Below are positions 22,066 through 34,103 of a stretch of 64,000 nt of DNA, in pieces. Each line of letters opens with the position of its first letter. Position 1 is the stretch's first letter. The stretch lies in assembly GCA_004335835.1 (NCBI GenBank), contig RWJK01001679.1, positions 43,516-107,515 of the forward strand. The letters are read 5' to 3'. Position numbers and translations under genes: made by a program. The notes under the pieces were generated by a model. It had not been told where the DNA came from. It did no database searches and saw only the letters and a program-made list of their open reading frames with translations. This stretch comes from Scenedesmus sp. ARA3 (Eukaryota > Chlorophyta > Chlorophyceae > Sphaeropleales > Scenedesmaceae).

Positions 22066-22596
22066 ATGGCACTGGCAAGCAGCAAGACGGCCGTCAGGGC
22101 TCCCTTCAGCGGGGCCCGCTCCGTTGCAGCCAGGCCCACCAGCCTCCGCAGCAGCAATGCCGTGTTCCGGCCACAGCAGCGCATTAGCTTTGCGCCTGTA
22201 GCAGCAGTTTCAGCAGACATCACCGAGTTTGAGGAGATGGCTGTGGACCAGGAGCAGGACGCCAGCAGCAGTGCAGCTGTGCCCGCTGGCCAGGCGAAGC
22301 TCCGCGTCCGCATGCGGGGCTACGACATTGGCATTCTGTCCAAGGCCTGCGAGCAGATTAAGGTCATTGCCGGCATGACTGGTGCCAAGATTGCTGGCCC
22401 CGTCATGCTGCCCACCAAGAAGAGGGTGTACTGTGTGCTGCGTTCTCCTCACGTCAACAAGGATGCCCGCGAGCACTTTGAGATCAGGATCCACAACCGC
22501 CTCATAGATGTGGGCAACCTGTCAGCGCAGACAGTGCAGGCGCTTATGGAGTGGGTGCCTCCCTCAGGCCTGGAGGTGGAGACCAGCATCGTGTAA
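22066..22596 (+). CDS. PRPS10: Chloroplast 30S ribosomal protein uS10 precursor, nuclear-encoded
   Basis: Intronless 176-residue protein. The N-terminus MALASSKTAVRAPFSGARS is rich in Ala/Ser/Arg/Pro, as in a chloroplast transit peptide, then an acidic linker (ITEFEEMAVDQEQD) leads to the complete S10 domain from about residue 82: LRVRMRGYDIGILSKACEQI, TGAKIAGPVMLPTKK, RVYCVLRSPHVNKDAREHFE and RIHNRLIDVG, with the conserved loop that contacts 16S rRNA and binds NusB/S3 in bacteria. An earlier in-frame GTG exists, but ATG 22066 with context gcaaaATGGC is clearly the start. It is the only intronless complete gene in the window and the only one without triplet expansions. A TGTAA overlaps the stop and another is at 22792-22796. 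Confidence 0.96.
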   Translation: MALASSKTAVRAPFSGARSVAARPTSLRSSNAVFRPQQRISFAPVAAVSADITEFEEMAVDQEQDASSSAAVPAGQAKLRVRMRGYDIGILSKACEQIKVIAGMTGAKIAGPVMLPTKKRVYCVLRSPHVNKDAREHFEIRIHNRLIDVGNLSAQTVQALMEWVPPSGLEVETSIV

Positions 22597-24489
22597 GCTG
22601 CAGCTGCTGCTGGGCCATGCCATGTGCGTGGCTGTGCAGGCTTCCTGCCTGTACTGTATCATTATAGCTGGTTTGGGGCATAGTAGCGGCGGGGCTGGGG
22701 TGTCAGGGCCAGAGTTCTGTTTGGGAGCAGGCTGGAGCATGGAGGTGCCTGGAGCAGCAGCAGCAGCAGCAGCAGCAGCTGCAGCACAGCGTGTAAGGCG
22801 CAGCAGGCTGCAATGAAAGCAGCAGGGCCTGCTGCTGCATCCTGCAGCAGCACCGGCAACGGCAGCAGCTGGACTGGCAGCAGCTGCGCAACACACCATG
22901 GCAGGCAGTTTGCAGCAGCTGCTGGGCCTAGCAGAAAGTGCACCGTTTGGCTGCGCGTTGCAGCTGAGAAGCAGCAGCAGCAGTTGCGGCGGTGGCAACT
23001 GTAGCAGAGGTTTGTCGCAAGCCGGCTGTGGCTAGTGGTGTGCCAGCAGCGTTGGTTGCATGTGACTTCAATGCTGCTTATGCTGGAAGCAGGCTGTCAC
23101 ATGCACCACTTGCAACTTGTTAATGGTGGTCAGTGGTGGTCAATGGTGTCTTGCGCTGCAGGGGCAGTCTCTTGCTTCAGCAGTTGGGTAACAAAATGAA
23201 TCACTGGGCTGTCATGTCATGAGTTTTCATTATTGTGGGGTGCTGTTAGACCTGAACAGCCTGGCAGGGGCAGCAGCGGGCTGTCGGCCAGGTGTGCTTC
23301 CTTGCTTTGTATGCTGTGTGCAGCAGCTTTGCAGTGACTTACAGTGCACCAGGGCGCTATGACAGCAGCAGCTGTTGTGTGCACGGAAGATAAATGTGTT
23401 CAAGGCAGAGCAGCAGCGACAGCGTCGTTTACTACTCAATACCAACAGCAGCTGTTGCGGACAGTGTTGCGAAGGGTCAATTGGCGGCAGTAGCACCCAC
23501 AGCGTCACACCTGCAAAGGCCATAGGCACAGCAAGCAGCCATAGCCGTCCTAGACAAACATGAAATTTGTCCCATTACAGTGTGTGAGCCCTGAGCACTG
23601 TCACAAAGGTTGTGACCTAGTTTGTTGCAACCAGCAAAGAGAACATACCATGATGTACCCGTATGCCTGACACACAGTGTGTCACACAGAGCGGCAGTGC
23701 AAAGCTGTCTCATGTAAAGACAGAGTACTGCCTGGTTGAACATTGCTGCCATGCGTGCACTGCACTGCGACAGTGCACAAGACAGCCTGACAGCAGGCAG
23801 CTGCATCAGTGCCTGCAAGCAAACCACACATGCAACACGCTCAATCGCAATTGTTGCAACAGCTCAACAGCTCACTCATTACGATCGAGATCATCCGGCG
23901 GCAGCTCATTGCAATGTCAGCAGGGGCACCAGCACACAACCCAGCTAAAGCTTGACAACAGCTTTGCAAGCAGCACAGCTGCAGTTGCAGCACACCCAGG
24001 GCAGTCAGTGTACTATGACACGGGTCCAAACGCTGCTCCTGAAGGTTCAGACTCTGCATACGCTGATGCACTGGCAGCAGCTTGCGCACGATAGCTTGCT
24101 GCTGGAAGCAGAGCTGGCAGCATGTGCAACAGGCACACCACTGGCATGCACCATCCACACGGACAGCATGCAGCAGTGCGACGTGCAGGCCACGCCATGC
24201 CATGCATGACATGTGCACATCTTGGCACTGTTCTCCTCACCACAGGACAAAAGTCAGTACATCCTACTATGCAGCACTCACCGCCTGCAGCATTGCCAGT
24301 CGCCTACACTCATTGGTGGGGACAAACACCAAAGGCAGCACATCGCAGCTACTGCAGCCTCGCGCTCTGTGTGAACGGCAGTGCACCAGCACACACAAGT
24401 TGGCACAGCAAGTAGGTAAGGGTTCACATTGTGCGGCCATCACAGAAGCGCATACGCACACCACCACCCGCAGGGCACACTGCTGCTGC
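22597..24489. other. Convergent 3' regions of PRPS10 and RBBP5; no gene seen
   Basis: Plus strand G+T-rich to about 23250, A+C-rich from about 23500, consistent with two 3' UTRs meeting near 23300-23500. A (CAG)n tract lies at 22757-22780 and a TGTAA at 22792. Short open frames here are Gln/Ser/His-rich and not convincing. Confidence 0.5.
22792..22796 (+). terminator. Candidate TGTAA polyadenylation signal for PRPS10
   Basis: TGTAA about 200 bp after the S10 stop, just behind a CAG tract. A second copy overlaps the stop codon itself. Confidence 0.35.
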
Positions 24490-24784
24490 CTATCCAGTCC
24501 CTGGCCACTGCTGCCGCATGCCATACACCCCACCACCCAGCTGCTGCTGCTGCTGCTGCTGCGCGCCAGGGTTCAGCGCATTGCCTGGCCCGCCAAACCC
24601 TGCTGCTGCTCCATACATGCCGCCAGCAGGGCCCCTACCTGGGCCTGCCCCTGCCCCTGCATACCTAGGGGGCCTGCCCCGCCGCCCGCCCCTGCCCCTG
24701 CCGCCTGCTGAGCCTGTGCGGCCTCCCCTGGCAGACCCTGGCCCTGACGGCTGCATTTCCTCATCATCGTCTTCTGAGTCACCT

Positions 24785-24826
<42 letters not shown>

Positions 24827-25141
24827 CACACAATAACCACGCAACTCAGCTGATACACAGCACAAGGAGCTAAGCACCTGAGTGAGCACGATGCAAGCCA
24901 CACAACTCAGCACACCACGTCCCTCACCGCATCATCCGTTAGAACAACTGCAATGCACATATCAAACACACGCATATGCAACGGTACGAGCAGTGCAGGC
25001 AACATCTTCACAGCGCCGCAGCCGCCGCACCTGTGGCGTAGCTGTCCTCGAACCTCACGCGACGCTTGCGGTCACGCGGCTTGTCCAGGATGAGCTCCTC
25101 AGCGCCCCGCTGCGCGTCCTCGCCCTCGGCTGCAGCAGAAC

Positions 25142-25178
<37 letters not shown>

Positions 25179-26401
25179 CAGTAAATGGCAACGGTGAGTG
25201 GCGCTTGATGGACGTTGTGTTCAAGATGGATGTAGATGCAGCGCATGCAGCTACAGCATGTTGCACATCAGTATGCTGCATGCGAGCCTTCTGCAGGTAT
25301 AGGACCCTCGCTTGATGCTTACAGCTGGTGTCGCTGCCCTCTTCCTGCTGCTCCCCTGCTGCAGCGTCACGCTGCTCCTGGCCGCCGCCTGGGCCCTCTT
25401 CCTGCAGGGTCACCTCCTGCAGCACAAAGTTGCAGGGTCAACAGCACTCAAGTACTTGAGTTGTATCACAATACTTGTGTTGCTGATACTTGACCTACTT
25501 CTTGTTGCTAGCAGATCACCAAGTTGTGCAGCAGCAAACATTAAACATGTCACACATCACAGATGGCTGCTTGTCATCATCCACAAAGTGTTAACACTCC
25601 CAAGCAATGCCCACTCACCGCCGGCAGCCAGTGCAGCGGCTCCTCACTGCCCCCTTCATCCTCCTCGTCACTGCTGAAGACCAGCAGCCGCTCCCGCGTG
25701 ACCACATCCACCTCAGCATCTTCTGCTGCATCACCGTCAACGGCAGGTGGCGCCGGCTTCTCGTTGATGTCAAACTCATCCTCTGCCTCCACATACTCTT
25801 GGTTCTCATCCAGCTCCTGCAGGCACGTTAGAATCAAAGTTGCAAGCTGTTTACACAAGCAAATAAATTCAGTGACACCCCAAAGGTGGCGGGCGACAAC
25901 CTGATATTGCCTGGCGCAGGGAGTCTACATGCAGCCAAGCTGGAACAACACGCAGGATGCAGCCTGTCTGATTTCCTGTAACAGCGTTGTTGAGGCACTA
26001 CAAAGCTTGCATGCATCAGCAGCACTGCACCTGGAAGTCTGGTGCGAACGCGCTCCAGTTTTCGTTGAACACTTGGGCCCACAAGTACACCTGACGGCAG
26101 CAGCAGCAGTGGCAGCAACAAGAAGATATGGTGCAGGCCTAGCAGCAGCCCTTATGACAACACTTGACCCAGCTGCGCCTATTAATGCACAGTCAAACAT
26201 CAGCAGCAGATCACAACACCGTGCATGCACAGTTGTCACGTGCAGCTGAGCATAACCTTTTGTCCACCAGATCTGTGCACAAGCTCCTCCCTGCTCACCT
26301 TGCCGTTGCCTGACAGTGTGACCAGCAGGGAGCGCGTGGGGTGCCACGCCAGGTCCACAATGTTCTCGTTGCGCGGGCCTGGTGGGTGGGCGATGAGAAA
26401 G

Positions 26402-26437
<36 letters not shown>

Positions 26438-29400
26438 GGTGTCATTTACACATGCAGCGCCTTTGCCATGACCAGTGCGACCAGTGCCTACATAGGAGCT
26501 CAATGCACCAGGTTCATTGCACTTGAAGGCAATGCGTGACCATAGAGGAGGTTGCGCTGCCGCGCTACGCTGGTGCGTCCTTAACATTGTCCACACGCCA
26601 CACGGACTCAAAACCGCAACATGTTCGATGTGAGCATGATAGAGGCTGGCACACGCATACAGAAAGGGGGTGGAGGAGAGGAGGGAGGGAGGGAGAGGCG
26701 TGCTTGCGCCACGAAGTTACATGCAGCCACCAGCACCACAGCAAACCGGCCCCCTCACCCTCCAAGAAGCACTCCAGCATGCCGTACAGCCTGCTCTGGT
26801 CATTGCACATGTGGTGACACACCCACAACCAGCAAAAACACCAAGAAAACCACCCCACCCCACTCCACCTTCTAGGATGCGCTCCAGCTTGCCATACAGC
26901 CTGCTCCACAGGTAGACCCTGTGCTCCTGCTTGCCAGCAATGCCACCAGCCACGTGCTCGCCCTCCCCACTGAGCGCCACGGCGCGCCACTGGTTCTTCT
27001 CCACGGCGTTGGTGAAGCTGGCGGTGCAGGGCGCCAGCGTGCAAGCCTCGGGCGGGTGCAGCAGCGAGCCCACCCGGCCGGCCTGTGTCAATGACAGAGA
27101 TAGGTGCATGTGCGTCATAAGCAGAAGCACAGGCAGCAGCAGGAACAGTGGTGAGGGTTGGTTGCTGACGCTCAGCAAAGATGGCGACTCGCAGCACAGC
27201 ACTTCCTGTGAGTATCAGCGCTGATGCAGCAAAAAGTACGCCGCAAGCATGGCGGCGCAGGGCACCAGCATGCAGGCCTCGGGGGCTTGCAGCAGCGAGC
27301 CCACCCGACCGGCCTGCATGATGAGGTACATGCTTGGTTTCATGCGTGCACGCAAAGCTAGAGCACACGCAAAAACAGGGCCAGTGGCAGCCTAGTCTCA
27401 GAATATTAAGTGTTGCTTGCAGCACAGCACATCCGGTTCCTAGCGTGCACAGCTAGCTACACCACAGCAGCAGCACTCCACCCACCTCCACGCCCTCCAG
27501 TGCCTGCTTCAGCTGCTCTGCGCTGTAGCTGCGTGCATCCGGCTGCCGCGGCCGCAGCTCAAACAGGCGCACCGCCTTGTCGCTGCAGTTGACCAGCAGC
27601 AGGCTGCCCTGCCTGTTGAGGCACATGGACATCACCTTCACGGCTGCCGGCAGCTGCACTCAGCACAGAAGCAGGCAGTACACAGGCAGGCAGTGCACAT
27701 GCAGGCAGCAGACTGGTTTGTGTCAAAGTGTGGCATGCAGGCAGTTGACCAGCAGCAGACTGCCCTGCCTGTTGAGGCACATGGACATCAACTTGACGGC
27801 TGCCGGCAGCTGCAAGAAGTGTATGTGCCAGGCAGCACAAAACGGTTGAAGTCACGCGGCGTAGTGTGCATACAGTAGGACAATGCACGCAAGCAAGCGA
27901 ACGGCAACACAGCAAAGCAGCAGAATTGGCAGCTACCAGCAGAACCTGATATTGCCAAGAATGACAGGGCTAAGGTCATGCTGCTGTGAGGACTGTTGAT
28001 GTGCTTCGACTCGCTCAGTGCCCAGTATGCGTCATCATCATCACTTCCAGAAGCCAGCTGCCGGCTCTGCAACAAAACAACTCCCACCTTGACTACGGTA
28101 CCTGCTGGCTGGCTGTCACTTGCACTACAGCAGTGCATGGAACCGCACTTACGTTCAAAAGCCGTTACACTGTTACACCAACTGCCAGCAGAGCCCCACC
28201 TTGACCACGTCCAGCACCTGCTGGCCGCCTGTGTCGCACAGCAGTGCGGAACACACCACTGCACAGGCCCCCGCACCCAGCTGCAAAACGACTCTTTGAG
28301 CCGTCAGCAGCGGCTCACGCCACTGCACAGGCCCCCAGATTCAATGCAACCATCACAACACCTGCCAGCAGCGCCCCACCTTTACCACGTCCAGCACCTG
28401 CTGGCTGGCTGTGTCGTACAGCGTGATGGTGCCCCGCAGCTGCCCCAGCAGCACCTCCCTCCCGCTCTTGCTCAGCAGCGCCACGCCGGCCACGTGGTTG
28501 GCCACCATCTCCTGCTGCCCCGGCTTTTCAGCAGACGCTGCGGCAAGAAATGCAGGGCGGCAGGCGGTTGACGCAAGAAGGGTGAGTATGGGTTAATGGG
28601 GGAAGCTTCAGCAAGGCAGCTGCGCTGTCAACACGGCCAAAGTTTGCGGCCGCAATGACCTGTACCAAACCTGCGCAGTGGCGTGCAGAATGACGCATTC
28701 ATATACAGCAGCAGCAGCAGTGCTACGCCGGCCACATGGTTGGCCACCACCTCCTGTTGCCCGGGCTTCTCAGCAGACGCTGCAGTGTGCAGAGGGGGCG
28801 GGGGTGAGGGTGGTGAGTAGAATTGTGAGTATCAGATGACAAGGGCAGCAAGAGAACGGCGGCTGCGCTACAGGAAACACACCAGCAGCTAGCAGAAACA
28901 GCTGCGCTGCGGACACAACCAAAGTCTGCGGTCAACATGTACGAAACCCGTGTTGAAGGGAGCAGTGAAACAACATTGAACACCGCCGCCGCCGCCGCAG
29001 AAGCAGCAGCAGCAGCAGCCGCACCTTTGAAGTCTATCGAGGCCAGGGGCGTGACCTCCTTGCTGTCGAGGTCTATGATGACGGGCGGCGTTGAGATGAG
29101 CGAGGCGACTGCGGTGTAGGGCTTGCGGCGACTGAGGGACACGCGCGTGACGCCTGACGACAGCGCTACCTCGTGCACCTGCGGAGCGGGGCCAGTCCAC
29201 AGCACGATGAGGCGAGGGCAGGCAGTTGAGCGGGCAGCAAAGCTGCGTGCATCGAGGCATGCACCGGTAACCGCAGCTATGTTGCCTACACTACCAAGAG
29301 GACAGCAGCTGCTCCTGGCAAGTTACTTGATGCGCACATGCTGCTGCATCCATGCCATCCCCACTGGCAAACAAAAACACACGTGTGCAGGCGCAGTGCC

Positions 29401-30944
29401 CTAGATATCATGTAGCTGCCCACTCAGAACAAGAACGACTTATGTTTATTGTTGTAACACTTTGTTACATAACAGCTGCGGCCCGCACCAGCTCTCCAGT
29501 CAGCACGTCCCACAGCATCACGCGCTTGTCCAGTGAGCCGGACAGTAGGTGGCGGCCGCTACGTGACCATGCCAGGCTGGTCACTGCAGCAGCAAGCGGC
29601 GCTGCTCGCTGCTGCTGCTGGTCATCTGGCAGGGCTTGGACGCTGCAGATCAGAGCGTGACAGCGTGGCAGAAGGGAGATGACAATGGGCATAGTGTCAA
29701 CATCAGCCAACAGCTGCTGCTGTGGCCACAGCACTCGGTTGTTTGTTTTGTGCTTCAACTGGGGTGCTTGATACATGGAGAAGAGTGACGGCAGGAGCTG
29801 CAGTGGCCGTTAGCTGCGCGTGCAGCACCGCGCACTGCGGATTTGCAGTAACAAGCGAAACGGTGCCGCCGCAGCATTCATTGCCTGCTGCCTGGCACTG
29901 CATTGCTGCGCCTGTCGCCATGGCTGTGCAAATATTTCCCAATTAAACTCAGTGTGTTATGCCCGATGCAACTACTGCTTTGTTGCTGACGCATCACCTG
30001 TGGCCATTCAGCAGCTTGGCCACGCCCCGTGTCTCAAAGTCCCAGATGATGATGTAGCCATCCTCAGTGCCGGCTGCAGCAGGGCAGCAATGGAAGCAAA
30101 AGAAACTATCAAAAACAAGGCCGCAGCGCGCCAGCTGCTGCAGCAACAGCACATGCCCGCTGGTTGCCAGTGATGTGTTCAATCAGCATGTTGTTAGGCA
30201 TGTGGCTGGCCCAGCACGCAGCTAAAGGTGGAACTTTATGGCCTAATGCTGGCCGCTTGCTGGTTGCTATTGCTTGAAATTCGTAACATATGTGTCATAC
30301 TGCACATACAGAGTCACTTGCACATTGAGTGCCAGCTGCTGGGCGATTGCTGGTAAGCGTGCTTTGCTGGTCGCATGGTGCCTGTAGGCCTCATATCAGT
30401 GCTGCTGCTGCGGCTGCTGCTGCTGCTGCTGCTGCTGTTTGCTGTGGTGTTGTCGGCTGTGTCTGCACAATCGCTCACTTGCTAGCAGTGTGCCGCGCCT
30501 GTTGAAGGCGCAGCACTTGGCTACGCCATAGTCCAAGTACTCCTCTATGACCTCTGGCAGTGCTACGCTTTTGAAGGGGTCTGCAGCAGTGACACAGCAG
30601 CAGCAACAGCAGCATGGCCACCAGAACAACAAGTCGAGCAATGTGCTTGTCTGATGCAGTAGACGCACTGAGTCAGTGCAGCAGGTGGCTGCGTGTCACT
30701 GCTGCTGCCCTGATACTCGCACGGTTGCTGCTGGACACGTATGGCAAATCACGAAGTGCCAGCGCTGCCTATGCTTGCAACAGAAGGCTGTTTGAATAGT
30801 TGCTGTTCATTCAGCGGTTCAAAAGGTTCTGCAGTGGAGAATTCTGAGAGCGCATCTGCAGAGAAGGCTGGTGCTGCTGTTCAGGTGGCTGATGCTGGTG
30901 ACATGTGTTGGTTGCAAGGCCCTACCTACGAGCTTCCGGTTCAT
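24490..30944 (-). CDS. RBBP5: RBBP5/Swd1-type WD40 subunit of the COMPASS (H3K4 methyltransferase) complex
   Basis: Scaffold WD40 protein that, with WDR5 and ASH2L, activates SET1/MLL-type H3K4 methyltransferases; Arabidopsis counterpart RBL. Fourteen exons in transcript order: 30944-30926, 30580-30479, 30073-29998, 29642-29489, 29178-29025, 28537-28380, 27653-27486, 27082-26869, 26378-26299, 26090-26031, 25816-25619, 25416-25323, 25129-25031, 24782-24490; all phases agree, 622 residues. Starts MNRKLVDPFKS, matching the plant MNAPxxDP start, then PEVIEEYLDYGVAKCCAFNR, DGYIIIWDFETRGVAKLLNG, LDKRVMLWDVLTGEL, LLVNCSDKAVRLFEL, NIVDLAWHPTRSLLVTLSGN and VYLWAQVFNENWSAFAPDFQ. Exon 11 (396-461) holds the activation segment (ELDENQEYVEAEDEFDI) and the acidic ASH2L-binding motif AAEDAEVDVVTRERLLVFSS. 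The tail has an unusual RGG/GRGRGGRRGRPP-rich and poly-Gln end, possibly nucleic-acid-binding. Longer than human RBBP5 (538) because of inserts and tail. Confidence 0.94.
26759..26798 (-). repeat. Echo of the 3' edge of RBBP5 exon 8
   Basis: The copy encodes SRLYGMLECFLEG against the real SRLYGKLERILEG (26869-26910), with its donor, in intron 8 downstream of the exon. Confidence 0.9.
27242..27318 (-). repeat. Echo of the 5' edge of RBBP5 exon 8
   Basis: About 75 bp copy of 27008-27084. It reads AGRVGSLLQAPEACMLVPC against the real AGRVGSLLHPPEACTLAPC and keeps an acceptor AG. Exon 8 therefore has echoes on both sides. Confidence 0.93.
27742..27808 (-). repeat. Echo of the 5' edge of RBBP5 exon 7
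   Basis: Near-perfect copy of the acceptor and first ~55 bases of exon 7 (27590-27655): LPAAVKLMSMCLNRQGS against LPAAVKVMSMCLNRQGS. It lies upstream in intron 6. Confidence 0.94.
28054..28243 (-). repeat. Two echoes of the 3' edge of RBBP5 exon 6
   Basis: Copies at 28181-28243 and, more degenerate, 28054-28125 repeat 28361-28424, the end of exon 6 (QQVLDVVK|gtggg). Intervening intron sequence (gcacaggcccc...) is repeated too, so the unit is about 130-180 bp. Confidence 0.9.
28719..28940 (-). repeat. Echo of the 5' edge of RBBP5 exon 6 plus intron flank
   Basis: 28719-28783 copies the acceptor and first ~55 bases of exon 6 (28470-28541). Downstream flanks such as ggccaaagtttgcgg (28633) and accaaagtctgcgg (28919) also match, so a segment of roughly 250-300 bp was duplicated. 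Confidence 0.92.
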
Positions 30945-31398
30945 TTTTGTTCTGTTACTTCCAGCTACATGTAGGCGGACAGTAATTGTCGCGTGTGTCC
31001 TGCATCTGTTCAAATGCTGTTGCTGCCCTGGTTGCTGCTGCTGATGGCCACCTGCCAGGCACGGGTGGAAACACAATCTATCGCTGCCAGAAACAATGTC
31101 GTTTACACAAACATTTGAATCGACACATGGTTGTTGAGTGCTGATCTTCAAGCTATGGCGCGGCAGTTTCAAAAGCCTGGACCCTTGTCACCGAACCAGG
31201 GCTTGTACTCGTACTCTTGTTCGGCAGTGGGTTAACAGTTTGAAATCTCTTTTCGGCATCCTTGCAATAACAAAAATCTTCAGCTGGTGCTCCTTGATCC
31301 ATCTTTTCAGCCGGAAATAGCAGCAGTTGCAAGGACCTGACCTGCTGAAGCAGTTGCCACCATGCAGCAGTGAAGCCTAGCCAGCAAGCCCTCCAAAC
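30945..31398. promoter_or_regulatory. Short divergent promoter between RBBP5 (-) and TBC1D13 (+)
   Basis: Only 454 bp separate the two start codons, so both promoters and 5' UTRs must lie here. No clear TATA box or named motif was found. Confidence 0.5.
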
Positions 31399-33673
31399 AT
31401 GCAACAGTACGTTAAAAGCGCCAAGGAGCTGCTGGACAACGTAGCAAAGCTGACCATTCGGCAGGATGCGCTGCAGCAGCGCCCAGCAGCACCACAGCTC
31501 CTGCAAGCATCCTCTTCCCCTGTAGCTCCCAGGCCCTCTGTGCCTGTAGAGTCACGCATCAGCAGGTTCAAACAGGAGCTGCTTGCGTCGAGAATAAACT
31601 TAAATGAGCTCAGGCGGCTGGCGTTCCAAGGCATACCAGATAAAGATGGCCTACGAGCAATCACGTGGAAGGTACAATGCAGCAGCGGCAGCAGCAGCAG
31701 CGGCAGCAAACTGCATATGGAGTGATTCTTGCTGAAGTTCCTCAGTGTGGACAGTTGCTGATGTTTGCATCAGCTTGGATTGCGATTCAAGGGTGCACGA
31801 TGCAGCGCAGCTGGTGCATACAAGTGTGGCGTAGCTGCGCAAGCATGCATACATGTGCGCTGCGCCTGCAGCACACGCACCACACATGCTGCTACATTTC
31901 AAGCTGTCACCAGCCAGCCTCTTGCAAGCGTCAGCTAAAACATCAATTGCTGGCTCCGTGGGTTGTTTCCTGCAGCTGCTGCTGGGCTACCTGCCGCCTG
32001 ACCCATCAGAGTGGGATGAAGTGCTGGCACGCAAGCGCACGCAGTACCTGCTGTTTTGTGAGGTCAGTGTGCACAAAAGCAGACTTGCACTGTGGAGGTG
32101 CAAAGTCATATGCGTGCAAGCATGGTTGGCTTCAATGGAAGCGGCACAAGGGCACCGTACTGCAGCGCTGCAACGCAAGCTTTGGAGTGCAGCACTTGCA
32201 GCAATGGTGTGCGGCATGAGTGATGCCTCTGTAGGTTGCTGTGACAGCAGCAGGTGCAATCTTCAAAAACACACAAATGTGTCTGTTGATCTCTGCTTTT
32301 GGCAGCAAGAATCTGCACTCCACAGGCACCACCTGTAGCATCTGGCAGCCTTGCATGCTGGTGTACCTTGCGGGCAGGCAGGCCCTCTGCTGAACTGCTG
32401 ATGCTTACATACCTTCTTTTTCTTGTTATGACAGCAGCGCTTTATGTGCCATGCTGCGCCTGCCGCTCACAGGAGCTGATCATCGATCCCAAAAAGCAAG
32501 AGGACGAGAGGCAGCAGCAACAGCAGCAGCAGCAGCAGCAGCAGCAAGGCCACAGCAGCAGCAGTGCAGAGGCCAGCAGCAGTGCAGACCCAGGCAGCAT
32601 ACACAGCAACAGCGCAGCTGGCGTTGATGCAGGAAGCAGCAGTAGCAGCAGCAGTGCAGCCAGGGACCCTCTGACTGCTGCTGGAGGTAACAGCAGCAGC
32701 AGCAGCAGTAGCAGCAGCAGACCTCTACAGACTGACCCTCTGTCAGCTGGAGCCGCTGAGGTGAGGTGATGTGTTACGCAGTCTGTCACAACAGCTGGCT
32801 TGACCAGCTGCGCGTGTGCATATGTGCAGCCTGCAGTAGCAGCAGCACAGATGCTGCGCAACGCTGCCTACAGTCAACACCACAGCAGATGGTTGCATGC
32901 ATCATCGTTGTGTGTTGCTTTGCCACCAGAATGAGCGCCCCATGTTGCCAGACATTCACATACGCCAAATGTCACCTCGTACAGCAATTACAACAGGTCA
33001 CTCATGTAACAGCAGACATGCCTGCGACATCGTGGATGGCAGCAGCAGCAGTAGCACCACCAGCAACAGCATCCTGCAGTGCTTCCTGGACTATGCAACC
33101 GCTTTCAACAGCACCTCAGTACACACCAAGCACCTAGCTTAGCACAATCGCAGCCAGGCACTGGGCTCTGGCTGTGCATGGTGGCTGACTATTGATGGCT
33201 GCTGTGCCTGCTTGCTGTTCAGTTGCAATCCTGCTTGTTGTGCTGCTGCATTTCTACCTTGTGCTGATGCAGCTGAAGCCGGCAGTGCCTGAGGACCACC
33301 CGCTGTCCCTGCAGTCCACCAGCAAGTGGCACACCTACTTCAAGGTGCGGCGGCTGCAGCTGCCCTGTGCCTTGCAGCTGGCAGGAATCCTGCATACTGC
33401 CTCGCAGAGCTGCGGAGCTTGGTGTTTATGATATGCGAGCTTGCAAGCTCCGCAGCCGTCGGCTTGCTCATCGTCCGTCATTTGCTGGGTTGCTGTGTGA
33501 GCCTCATGCCACATTTGTCGCGTGCCAGTCGAATCCTTTTCTACGATGTCGCTGCATGACTGCCTGCTTGCGTACCTGCCTGCTTGCCTGCTTGCAGGAC
33601 AACGAGGTCATGGAGCAGATAGACAGGGACGTGATGCGAACACACCCAGACATGCACTTCTTCTCAGGTGACC

Positions 33674-33715
<42 letters not shown>

Positions 33716-34067
33716 TGAGGCCGCCGCAGGCACAGCCACGCAGAATGCTGGCAACAGCAACGAAGCAGACATCAGCAGCTGCTTGCGCCCTGTCCAGTAC
33801 CCTGTTGTGGTGACCATGATACATGAGCCCAACTTTGCTTGACATGCACAGTTACGCATCCACCGTAGTCCTCAGGACTCGGTGGGTGTCTACATTGTTC
33901 TTATACATGCGCAGCCCGCCGCTGCCATTACTGCCGTGGCCTCTCCTTGCTTGAGCAGCTGATGCAACATGCAGTGGTTCTGTAACCAGCTGCAATGCAC
34001 TCTCCTCGCACTGCATTCTGCCATATGTGAGCTTCCAGCTCTTATGCGTACCTCAGCTGACACTGTG

Positions 34068-34103
<36 letters not shown>

